Shown piece after piece: positions 1 to 7,519 of a stretch of 40,716 nucleotides of DNA; position 1 is the first letter of the stretch, and each line of letters begins with the position of its first letter. Origin of the DNA: CAYLLT01 sp964591605 (GTDB taxonomy: Bacteria > Planctomycetota > Phycisphaerae > UBA1845 > PWPN01). The stretch lies in NCBI GenBank assembly GCA_964591605.1, contig CAZQEN010000022.1, forward strand, positions 1-40,716, in the 5' to 3' direction. Under the pieces are notes generated by a model. The model was not told the DNA's origin. It did no database searches and was given only the letters and a program-made list of their open reading frames with translations. Made by a program: the position numbers and the translations under genes.

Positions 1-2
1 TC

Positions 3-1991
3 AATAGGAAACGAAGTTACGGGCGGGGCGAAAGGCTACTTACGGAATCGCTGTGTCTCCTGGCCGTCTGTTGCCTGATGCACGCACCTGAAATCCTGGC
101 CGCTGCGACACCCCCCGGGGACGAGGCTGGGAGCGCTGCTCCGGCTCCGCAACCATGGGACGAGTGGCTGCGGCGAAGGCTTCTCCCGGCAGACCATGCC
201 GAATCCATGATGGTTCGATTCTTGGAGGCTCAATTGAAACCCCTGCCGCTGCCCGACAGCGCCGAAGCCTGGCGCTCGCGCCGCGACACGCTGCGGCGGG
301 AGATTCGCGCCATCCTCGGACTGGATGACCTGCTGCCGGCGCGCTGGAGTCTCAACATTCAGCACAAGGACACGCTCCAGCGGGACGGCTACCGTATCGA
401 AAAGCTCACCTACGAGAGCTATCCCGGCCTGGCCGTGGCCGGGCTCCTGTACGTGCCCGACGGCATCACCGGGAAGATGCCCGGCATCGTCTCCATCGGC
501 GGTCATGCCTACGCCTACGGCAAGGCGTTCGAACAGACGCAGCACCGGAATGTCAATCTCGCTCTGCGCGGCTGCGTGGTCTTCTCCTACGACTACATCG
601 ATACCGGCGAAAGCAACACCGGGCCGGACCCGCTGCAAGGCAAGCCCTATGGTGGTGGAAATCATCACGGCATCCGGTCATTCAGCCACTCCCGACGAAC
701 GGCCACGGCGCTCGAGGTGCTCGACGGCATCCGCGCGCTGGATCTGCTGGTCAGCCGGCCGGAGGTCGACCCGCAGCGACTCGGTTTCACCGGCGAATCG
801 GGAGCCTCGAACACCACCTACTGGGTCAGCTCGCTGGACGATCGTGTCAAGCTCGCGGTGCCGGTCAGCTCGGTCACCACCTTCGACTACTGGATCCGCA
901 ACGATCGGAACTGGGATTATCACCAGCGTCCGCCGGGAATCCGACGCATTGCGGACATCGGCACGCTCCTGGCACTGCATGCGCCGAGCCCGCTCCTGGT
1001 GATCACCAGCAGACGCGGAACCGATGACGAGGAGTTCCCGGTCGATGAGGCACAGAAGTCCTTCACGTGGGCAAAGCATGTTTACGATCTGCTGGGCGCC
1101 GGTGATTCGGCCCGGTTCATCGAATCGTCCACGGGCCATGGCTACCAGGAGGACAAACGCGAGCACCTGTACGAGTGGGTCGAACGCAATCTGAAACCTC
1201 CCGCGACCCGGGGCTCTCGCGAACTCCCCACCAGAATCGAAACCCTCGACGAGCTGCGGTGCGGGCTGCCGCAGGGCAATCTCACCTTCCACGACGTATT
1301 CGGGCAATGGCTCGCCCCGCTGCCGCGCTCCAAAGCTCAATTGGACGACGCGGACAAAACCGAATTGAGGCAATTCCTCAGGCAGCGGCTGGGCTGGTGG
1401 ACTGACCCTGCCGCCGGCCGTGTCGAACCCCGTGGTCAGGAACACGAGGGGGACAAGTCTGCGGAATTCATGCTGCTGGAGAGCGAACCCGGCATCCAGA
1501 TCCCATGCGTGCTGTTCACCGCTGGCCACAAAAACACGCCGATCGAGCTGGTCCCGGGTAGAGACGCACAAACTGCCGCCGCGGCGCTGGAAAAAGGCCA
1601 TCGAGTGCTAGCCTTCGATCCGCGCGGCACCGGCGAAACAAAAGACGGCGGCGGACCGGTCCGGAACTGGGCCTGGTTTGTCGGGCGGCCCTGGCCCGGC
1701 ATGCGGGCGCTGGACATCGCCCAGGCCGCCCGTTTCTGCCGGAAAAACTTTCCCGACGCGCCGCGGATCATCACGGCCACCGGCGAGCTCGGCTGGCCCG
1801 CATTGCTGGCCAGCGCCGCCGAACCGGGTTTACTCCCCTCCGGCCGCGTATCGATTCCGTTCAAAACCCTGAAGGATCAATGGCATGAACACGGCGACTA
1901 CGCCCTCGCGGATGTCCCGGGCCTGCTCGAGCGGCTGGATATCCCCCAACTCCGACAGCTCGCACCCGGCGTCCAGGTCGAAACTCCGTAG
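3..1991 (+). CDS. Acetyl-xylan-esterase-like secreted alpha/beta hydrolase, 5' end beyond window
   Basis: The frame is open from the window edge, so the true start is probably upstream. The first ATG is at 78, but the codons just before it encode a hydrophobic stretch (LCLLAVCCLM) that continues into ILAAA, which looks like a signal peptide starting outside the window. Counting from the ATG at 78, the first half is an acetyl-xylan-esterase-type alpha/beta hydrolase. The nucleophile elbow is GESGAS with Ser241, and the likely catalytic His354 lies in STGHGY; the acid is probably one of the Asp residues near 316-323. The second half (about 460-637) looks like another alpha/beta-hydrolase fold, with a strand and turn AFDPRGTGE at about 513-520. 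At its expected elbow it has GELGW (569-573), with Leu in place of Ser, so it is probably non-catalytic. The family removes acyl groups from polysaccharides or hydrolyses related esters; the substrate here is unknown. It converges on the propeller gene across an inverted repeat that overlaps its TAG stop. Confidence 0.88.
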   Translation, partial: NRKRSYGRGERLLTESLCLLAVCCLMHAPEILAAATPPGDEAGSAAPAPQPWDEWLRRRLLPADHAESMMVRFLEAQLKPLPLPDSAEAWRSRRDTLRREIRAILGLDDLLPARWSLNIQHKDTLQRDGYRIEKLTYESYPGLAVAGLLYVPDGITGKMPGIVSIGGHAYAYGKAFEQTQHRNVNLALRGCVVFSYDYIDTGESNTGPDPLQGKPYGGGNHHGIRSFSHSRRTATALEVLDGIRALDLLVSRPEVDPQRLGFTGESGASNTTYWVSSLDDRVKLAVPVSSVTTFDYWIRNDRNWDYHQRPPGIRRIADIGTLLALHAPSPLLVITSRRGTDDEEFPVDEAQKSFTWAKHVYDLLGAGDSARFIESSTGHGYQEDKREHLYEWVERNLKPPATRGSRELPTRIETLDELRCGLPQGNLTFHDVFGQWLAPLPRSKAQLDDADKTELRQFLRQRLGWWTDPAAGRVEPRGQEHEGDKSAEFMLLESEPGIQIPCVLFTAGHKNTPIELVPGRDAQTAAAALEKGHRVLAFDPRGTGETKDGGGPVRNWAWFVGRPWPGMRALDIAQAARFCRKNFPDAPRIITATGELGWPALLASAAEPGLLPSGRVSIPFKTLKDQWHEHGDYALADVPGLLERLDIPQLRQLAPGVQVETP

Positions 1992-2058
1992 GGTGGGCTC
2001 CGCCCGCCACTTCGCACGATGCAGCCTGCATCGACCGGTGGGCAGAGCCCACCCTACG
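1987..2058. repeat. REP/MITE-like nested inverted repeat between convergent genes
   Basis: Outer arms of 22 bases (1987-2008 and 2037-2058) pair with two mismatches. Their outer 14 bases are perfect (CGTAGGGTGGGCTC with GAGCCCACCCTACG). Between them is a second perfect hairpin, CGATGCAG (2017-2024), a one-base centre, and CTGCATCG (2026-2033). The element spans nearly the whole gap between two convergent genes and contains the stop codon of the left one. Repeats beginning GTAGGGTGGGC are dispersed in many bacterial genomes; membership in such a family is inferred. It could also act as a bidirectional terminator, although there is no T tract. Confidence 0.75.
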
Positions 2059-2060
2059 GC

Positions 2061-3584
2061 TCAGGGTGACCAGAGCGCGAACAGGCGCGCATTCTTAAGC
2101 AGGATCCGCAATCGGACGGGTTGACCGAAGTCAGGACTGCCATTTGCCCATTCGACGGTCGTGTCAAGGCTGTCGCGCTGAATCGGCGCGGATCGGGCGA
2201 CCGGATCGTTTCCCGAGGCGGGCAGTACCTCCACGACGATCTCGCCGAAATCGGATTTGGCATTCAAGTGTAAGGTCTTGCCTTCAGGCCGCAGCGGTTT
2301 GGTGATGATTTCCCCGCCGTCGAACGAGGCCTCGAGCGAAACGAACCGGTCGCGCGGCATGGTCGCGAAACCGATCGCGCCGGCCTTGGGCGCGGTGTCT
2401 GGCCCGTTGTAGGGGGAGTGACGGTACGTGCGGCCGCCGTAATAAAAACGGAGCTCATCACCGACGGCAATGGGCGGATTGCAGGACAGGGACTGATTGA
2501 ACCGATCCCATTCGCCAATCCCGCCCACCGGCAGGAAAGGCGGCTGATTGCGCAGGCGCGTGAAGTGCACACCGTCGTGGCTCACCGCCAGGTGCTGGTC
2601 GAGATAGCACGTATCGGGCGTGGCGTGGAAGACCTGCACGATTCCGATGTACACGCTCTCGTATGGGATCACCTTGATTGAGTAGATCTCGGTGCCCGGC
2701 TCGTCTTCCAGCGTCGCGGTCAGCACCACCGGCGCCGAGTCCGGATCGAGATAGTTCCATTTCACGAAATCATCGGATTCCACCCGCGCCACCGCCCTGC
2801 CGGAATGCCAGTGTTTGTACCAGTCGTATTGGGACCAGGCGGCCTCCACCTCCGGCAACGCCCGGGTGGTCCGGCCGTACAGAACGAACTTGTTCGAGCC
2901 GGGGTCCAGCATCCATTGAGTCACCCCGTCGCAGATGGCCTCTGTGGCCCAGTTGTTGATGCGCTTCCAGTGAATGCCGTCGGGGCTGGCGGCCACACCG
3001 AGCCCTCGCCGCTGGCGCCGGTTGAACGGCGATGTGCGCGGCCCGTCTCCATAATGGAAGTCGATGCTCAGGATACCCATTTTGTACCGGCGCGACGGAT
3101 CGGTCTCGCGGTCGTCTCTGAACACGCCGAAGAGCTCGTGATAGTACGGCAGCTCGTCCGGCCCGATGAGTTCGGTTTTTTTGCGAAAGAGCAGGTTGGT
3201 CTGCTGGCCGTCGATGGTCACCAGGTCGAGGCGCGGCTTGACCCATGAGATCCCGTCCGGGCTTTCCGCATAGCCAACCGCCAGGCCGTTCATGTACCAC
3301 GCCCGGTATTTGTCGCCGTCGCGGATCACCGATCCGAACATGGTGATGAACGGATGTTCCCAGGCTTCCGTTTTCCGAATAACCGGATTGCCCTTGTACT
3401 TCTGAAGGGGACAGACGCGGCGGCGCACATTGTTCATCGACGCGATCAGCGCATCATCCAGAAACAGTTGTTTCTTCGAGCCGACCGAGATGAGGCCGCG
3501 ATCCAGTGAGGATTCACCGCGCAGCCGTGCGACAATGCACATGGTGAGAAGGAGGCATATGGACCAGGCAGTGATCTGTTTCAT
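2061..3584 (-). CDS. Secreted five-bladed beta-propeller glycosidase-like protein
   Basis: A 507-residue protein with an N-terminal signal peptide (hydrophobic segment about residues 7-18, likely cleaved near RLRG/ESS). Early in the mature chain is FLDDALI (Asp43-Asp44). Several repeats of the form A-x-SPDGI-x-W follow (VGYAESPDGISW, LGVAASPDGIHW, LAVSHDGVHF). That pattern is typical of five-bladed propellers related to GH32, GH43 and GH130. A small beta-sandwich probably ends the protein. The role is inferred to be cleavage or binding of a plant or algal glycan outside the cytoplasm; the exact family cannot be settled by eye. It is the last gene of a leftward run with the pseudopilin (95-base gap) and the Gfo/Idh/MocA gene. 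No strong Shine-Dalgarno is visible before the ATG at 3584. Confidence 0.88.
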   Translation of the reverse strand: MKQITAWSICLLLTMCIVARLRGESSLDRGLISVGSKKQLFLDDALIASMNNVRRRVCPLQKYKGNPVIRKTEAWEHPFITMFGSVIRDGDKYRAWYMNGLAVGYAESPDGISWVKPRLDLVTIDGQQTNLLFRKKTELIGPDELPYYHELFGVFRDDRETDPSRRYKMGILSIDFHYGDGPRTSPFNRRQRRGLGVAASPDGIHWKRINNWATEAICDGVTQWMLDPGSNKFVLYGRTTRALPEVEAAWSQYDWYKHWHSGRAVARVESDDFVKWNYLDPDSAPVVLTATLEDEPGTEIYSIKVIPYESVYIGIVQVFHATPDTCYLDQHLAVSHDGVHFTRLRNQPPFLPVGGIGEWDRFNQSLSCNPPIAVGDELRFYYGGRTYRHSPYNGPDTAPKAGAIGFATMPRDRFVSLEASFDGGEIITKPLRPEGKTLHLNAKSDFGEIVVEVLPASGNDPVARSAPIQRDSLDTTVEWANGSPDFGQPVRLRILLKNARLFALWSP

Positions 3585-3607
3585 GGGCTGATTCTGTTCA
3601 CTCTCTT

Positions 3608-3678
3608 GTAGCGTCGGGCCTCTGTGCCCGGCGAAGTATCAACTGTCGACCTCGACGGCGCAGAGGGCCGACACCACA
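3608..3678. repeat. REP/MITE-like inverted repeat in the gap upstream of the propeller gene
   Basis: GTCGGGCCTCTGTGCC (3613-3628) pairs with GGCGCAGAGGGCCGAC (3657-3672) with two mismatches. The pairing extends weakly outward over TGTAGC / ACCACA. The left end, GTAGCGTCGGGCC, resembles the left end of the element at 1987 (GTAGGGTGGGC), so the two may be relatives. It lies between two co-directional leftward genes, so in the transcript it would form a long intercistronic hairpin. Confidence 0.65.
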
Positions 3679-3679
3679 G

Positions 3680-4672
3680 TCACGGCAGGCCGATGCGGGT
3701 TCCAATCACCCAGTCCACGTGACCGTCTGCAAAAATGACGTTGGTCCCGCCGCCGCGGCCGGTCGAATGGCTTCCGACGTTGGCACGCCCGAGTCTCGAG
3801 GTTAAGCCGGTCTGGGGCCACTGGATGTGTTCGCCCTGAGCGCAGTACACCACCGCCATATCGGACAGACTGGACGTCTTGTAGGTGCGCATGTCCCTTG
3901 GACCCCATGACACCCAGCGGCGGTGCAGGTAACTCTGCAGCAATTCGCTGCTGAAATCGATTCCGTTGGCCTGAAAGAAAACCTGCAGGTCCGGATCGTC
4001 CCGGCGATTGAACGTGAACGCGGAGTACTGGGGAATGCCCTTGCGTTCCACCCCGGCTCCTCCTCCTACCGGCCACTGCGGACCGCCCACCACCGGGGTG
4101 TTGCGGATCATGACAAAATCATGGAACCAGGTGTGGTAGCTCTCGAATCGCCCCCGCCACTCCCAGTAGTCAAACTTCGCATCGCTCCAGTACCGGTCAT
4201 ATCCGCCCCCCTTGCCTCTCTCAAAGGGACAGGCGTAGTGGTCGGGCATGAGCCGCTCTTCGTACTCGTCCTTCCTGGCGTTCGTCCATCGGTCCTCGGG
4301 ATCGAACCCCATCTGCTTGAGCTTGGAGGTTCGCTGGTCGTAACGGCGGAGTGCGACCGAGAGCCAGCAGTTTCGGGCATGGGCGTTCACCTGGTTGACA
4401 TTCAGGCCCGCAAAATAATTGTACATGATCGGAACATAGTCGTTGTTTTCCGCCTGATACTGGCTCAGGCCGTGGCCGATCTGCTGGGCGTTGGCCTTGC
4501 AGGCCACGAGTTTGGCCTGCGCGCGGGCGCGCCGCAGCGACGGAAGCAGGATCGCGACCAGCAGCGCGAGGATGGCCACAACCACCAGCACTTCAATCAG
4601 CGTGAAGGCGGCGCGTTCCCGCGGAGTACACTCTTTCCCCACCTGCCCAGTTATCACTGGCTGTTGCCACAT
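3680..4672 (-). CDS. Pseudopilin-like protein with prepilin leader and H-x13-DG tail
   Basis: A 330-residue protein. The N-terminus has the type IV prepilin/type II secretion methylation signal AFTLIEVLVVVAILALLVA followed by a basic, Ala-rich helix. Processing would fall between Ala22 and Phe23. The usual residue at -1 is Gly, so Ala here is unusual. The C-terminus carries a version of the planctomycete H-X9-DG signature, HSTGRGGGTNVIFADGHV, but with 13 residues between His and Asp-Gly. These proteins are very numerous in planctomycetes; most are of unknown function and are thought to be exported and processed by prepilin peptidase. The start is uncertain: the ATG at 4672 has no clear Shine-Dalgarno, and a GTG eleven codons in is an alternative. 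Confidence 0.87.
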   Translation of the reverse strand: MWQQPVITGQVGKECTPRERAAFTLIEVLVVVAILALLVAILLPSLRRARAQAKLVACKANAQQIGHGLSQYQAENNDYVPIMYNYFAGLNVNQVNAHARNCWLSVALRRYDQRTSKLKQMGFDPEDRWTNARKDEYEERLMPDHYACPFERGKGGGYDRYWSDAKFDYWEWRGRFESYHTWFHDFVMIRNTPVVGGPQWPVGGGAGVERKGIPQYSAFTFNRRDDPDLQVFFQANGIDFSSELLQSYLHRRWVSWGPRDMRTYKTSSLSDMAVVYCAQGEHIQWPQTGLTSRLGRANVGSHSTGRGGGTNVIFADGHVDWVIGTRIGLP

Positions 4673-4796
4673 GTGACTGCACTTTCACCGCGAAAACGCC
4701 GAAGAGAACTGCTGTTCTGGCTCGCTCACGACCACGTCTTTCTCGTGCTTTCGTACTATCGCGCTTTCGCGATTCTTCTTCTCTGGGGCGGCGGGC

Positions 4797-6290
4797 TCAG
4801 GCAACCTGGTCCGGGACGACGAACGGCTTGCGATAGTTTCGCGTCAACAGCGTGTTGGCCTGCTCGTCGCCGACGACTCGCTCCTTCTCGGCATCGACGA
4901 TCAACCGGCGCCCCACGCGGTACTTCGTCTCACTCAAATTGAATCCATCCTTCGCCAGATACTCTTCCATGCGTCCCAGCGTCTCGTAAGCCTCTTTGTT
5001 GTCGCCGAACGCCGACGTCCGCGGATTGAACGGCGCATCCTCGCCGAGGCGATAAGACGCGTTGGCGAGATGCACCAGCGCGCACGAGTAATGGGCCTCG
5101 AGCACGTCGGCGTTCAGATCGGACACTTTCCGGCTCCGCACCGCGGCGATGAAGTTGGCGAAATGCTCGTGCGAATCCGGACCCATCTTCACGTCGATAT
5201 CCGGCAACGGCTCGGGCTTGTCGCTGCCTTTGGGATAGAAGGTCGCGCCGTAGATGGTCCCCGCCTCGCAGTGGTAGCTGTTGCCCACCTCCAGGCCGTG
5301 ATAGCTGGGGCTGGGCAGCCCGCGAACCTCGAAGATGAGCTGCGTCTCGCCGTAATCGAAAATGGCCACCTGCGTGTTGGCTGCCTGCCCCTGGTCCCTG
5401 GGCCCGAACCGCCCGCCGAAGCTGATCGCGCTGCGCGGCAGCTTCGCGCCGGGGATCGCCCACCGGGCCACATCCATCTCGTGAATGCCCTGGTTGCCGA
5501 TATCTCCGTTGCCGAAATCCCAGAACCAGTGCCATCGGTAGTGCACCAGGTTCTCGTGATAGGGTTGCTCGGGCGCAGGACCGGTCCAGAGGTTGAAATC
5601 CAGCTCGGCCGGCGGCTTCTTGATCGGCCTGAATCCGATGTCGCCGCGCGTGTTCTCCTCGCCGGCGGCGCCACCCGTCTTGTAGCAGAGACCACGCGAG
5701 ACCAGCAGCTTTCCAAGCTTGCCGGAAGCGATCACCGCGAGCGTCTTGGCGCGGCCGGTGTTGCTGCGCGTCTGCGTGCCGTGCTGGACAAGGCGGCCGT
5801 ATTTGCGGGCCGTCTCCACAGCGATACGCCCCTCGTGGATGTTGTGGCTCATCGGCTTCTCGACGAACACATCTTTGCCGGCCTGGCACGCCCAGATGGT
5901 CATCAGCGCGTGCCAGTGATTGGGCGTCGCGATGGAGACGATATCGACGTCCTTGTCGTCAAGGATGCGGCGGATATCCTGCACTGCCGCAGGCGTGTTC
6001 CGGGCCTTCTCTTGAACAAGCTTGATCCGCGAATCGAACAGGCGCGTGTCCGGATCCACAAGCCTGGTCACCCGCACGCCGGACATGGCGGTGTAAACAT
6101 CGAGATGGGCGACGCCGCGGCCATGGATCCCGGCCACGGCGATGTTGAGCCGGTCGTTCGCGCCCCTGACCCCGGTCACGACCTGCGCCGCATGCACGCG
6201 CGACCGCTTCGACGCGGTCAGACCCGCCGCCGCGCCGGCGCCGGCCAGAACCGAGGCCTTCAGGAATCTGCGCCGAGTCCACTGCGACAT
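4797..6290 (-). CDS. Tat-exported Gfo/Idh/MocA family oxidoreductase
   Basis: A 497-residue protein. It opens with a twin-arginine signal (TRRRFLKAS, residues 5-13) and an Ala/Gly-rich hydrophobic stretch, so a folded, cofactor-loaded enzyme is probably exported. The Rossmann fold follows, with glycine motif AVAGIHGRG (about 51-59), ATPNHWHA (about 121-128) and the family EKP motif (Glu144-Lys145-Pro146), whose Lys is catalytic. The rest is the alpha/beta substrate domain. The family uses NAD(P) to oxidise, reduce or epimerise sugars and inositols; Tat-exported members are abundant in planctomycetes and usually sit near glycosidases, as here. An AAGGAG Shine-Dalgarno lies 6 bases before the ATG at 6290. 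It is first in a leftward run with the pseudopilin and propeller genes. The substrate is unknown. Confidence 0.94.
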   Translation of the reverse strand: MSQWTRRRFLKASVLAGAGAAAGLTASKRSRVHAAQVVTGVRGANDRLNIAVAGIHGRGVAHLDVYTAMSGVRVTRLVDPDTRLFDSRIKLVQEKARNTPAAVQDIRRILDDKDVDIVSIATPNHWHALMTIWACQAGKDVFVEKPMSHNIHEGRIAVETARKYGRLVQHGTQTRSNTGRAKTLAVIASGKLGKLLVSRGLCYKTGGAAGEENTRGDIGFRPIKKPPAELDFNLWTGPAPEQPYHENLVHYRWHWFWDFGNGDIGNQGIHEMDVARWAIPGAKLPRSAISFGGRFGPRDQGQAANTQVAIFDYGETQLIFEVRGLPSPSYHGLEVGNSYHCEAGTIYGATFYPKGSDKPEPLPDIDVKMGPDSHEHFANFIAAVRSRKVSDLNADVLEAHYSCALVHLANASYRLGEDAPFNPRTSAFGDNKEAYETLGRMEEYLAKDGFNLSETKYRVGRRLIVDAEKERVVGDEQANTLLTRNYRKPFVVPDQVA

Positions 6291-6369
6291 GGGTCACTCC
6301 TTCGCGAGATTGTCATCCCCTGCTGACACGTGTAACCTGAAAGCTACGCCGATACAAGCGCCGGGTGGT

Positions 6370-6401
6370 GCCCCACCCCGTCGCTCAGCGCGGGATGGGG
6401 C
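6370..6401. repeat. Inverted repeat in a divergent intergenic region
   Basis: GCCCCACCCCG (6370-6380) pairs with CGGGATGGGGC (6391-6401), 10 of 11 bases, around a 10-base loop. It sits between the divergent starts at 6290 and 6430, about 29 bases before the second. It may be another dispersed repeat, an operator, or a 5' leader hairpin; nothing in the sequence decides between these. Confidence 0.5.
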
Positions 6402-6429
6402 GCAACGCATCGTTTTGTGGAGCTTGGCG

Positions 6430-7455
6430 ATGACAAGTTGGCTCAGGGAGCGGTCAGCGATTCGGGTCTGCATGCCCACATCTGTCTGTGCAGCCGTTCT
6501 CACCGTCGTCTGTGGATGGGCACAGGCGGGAACACCCGCCACACGGCCGACCACGCTGCCCGCCGGTAACTTCAAGGAGGAGGAATCGCTCTACGACTGC
6601 CCGCAGTGGGCGCGCGAGAAGCTGCCGGACTGGGTCACGCCGTTCCTGGGCCGCTACGGCCTGCCGGAACCCTACCCCCATCAGAAAACGCTGATCGGCG
6701 ACCCGACCGCCGGCATCGATCTGTGGCAGGCGAACCACTTCATCGCCTACCGGGAGGAAACCGCCAGGTACCTCTACGAGGACTACACGCCGACGACGGT
6801 GGACTATCAGCCCGGAACGCTCCCCAGCTACGAGGCGGTGGTAGCCAGATACACGAAAAGTCTGACCAACCCACGCGAAAAGGCCGTCGTCCTGTGCACC
6901 CGCGCCATGCTCGACCTGGTGCAGCATCCGGGCATTCCGCCCATGTGCGTGGACCCGGGCAAGAATCGGGCCCTCGACGACGAGGCCCTGCTCAAGAGCC
7001 GGCGTGGCTGGTGCAACGAGCAGGCCCGTGTGTTCGTGCGGCTCTGCCAGGTGGCGGGCGTCCCGGCCCGCATGATCTTCCTGTTCCAGACGCCGGTCGG
7101 TGGGCACGTGGTCGCCGAGTTCTATGCCGACGGGCGCTGGTCCATGGCCGACAGCAGTTGGTTCTGCGTCTTTCCCGCGGCGGACGGGCATCTGATGAGC
7201 GCCGCCGAATGCCACGGCGAAGGGAAACTTCAGGCCGGCGAAACCTATTTCCGGCGGTATCAGGAGATCATCGCGTATTCAGATGAGCGCATGGTCGGCG
7301 ACAAATTCCCCGCCGGGCCGGATGCCGAAGCCAGGCGCAAGCGCGTGGCCGATTCCGCGGAAGGGACTCGAAAGGACTATCGCGCGGAAACGCCCAGAAC
7401 GCTGGCCAATCGGTTTTGGGCTTTTGGTGTGCTCAATTACCCGCTGCCGAGATAA
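6430..7455 (+). CDS. Secreted transglutaminase-like (papain-fold) protein
   Basis: The frame is open further upstream, but I place the start at the ATG at 6430, which has GGAG 7 bases before it. That choice gives a 341-residue protein with a signal-peptide-like N-terminus (CAAVLTVVCGWAQAG, about residues 20-34). Residues about 190-245 hold the transglutaminase-like triad: Cys195 in RRGWCNEQA, His226 in GGHVVAEFY and Asp241 in MADSSW. The family includes transglutaminases, cysteine proteases and peptide N-glycanases; I cannot say which reaction applies. It is followed after 64 bases by a large secreted glycosidase-like gene on the same strand. An ATG at 6472 is a less likely alternative start because it lacks a Shine-Dalgarno. 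Confidence 0.87.
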   Translation: MTSWLRERSAIRVCMPTSVCAAVLTVVCGWAQAGTPATRPTTLPAGNFKEEESLYDCPQWAREKLPDWVTPFLGRYGLPEPYPHQKTLIGDPTAGIDLWQANHFIAYREETARYLYEDYTPTTVDYQPGTLPSYEAVVARYTKSLTNPREKAVVLCTRAMLDLVQHPGIPPMCVDPGKNRALDDEALLKSRRGWCNEQARVFVRLCQVAGVPARMIFLFQTPVGGHVVAEFYADGRWSMADSSWFCVFPAADGHLMSAAECHGEGKLQAGETYFRRYQEIIAYSDERMVGDKFPAGPDAEARRKRVADSAEGTRKDYRAETPRTLANRFWAFGVLNYPLPR

Positions 7456-7519
7456 AATGGACCTCGTGATGGAGCGGAGAAGAGTCGGCCTGCGGACGCC
7501 CGCGCGCTGAGGCCCGGTC

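Noticed and set aside
6142..6429. Upstream extension of the transglutaminase-like frame
   Set aside because: It would run over the divergent gene start and the 6370 palindrome; the ATG at 6430 has GGAG and is followed by a signal peptide.
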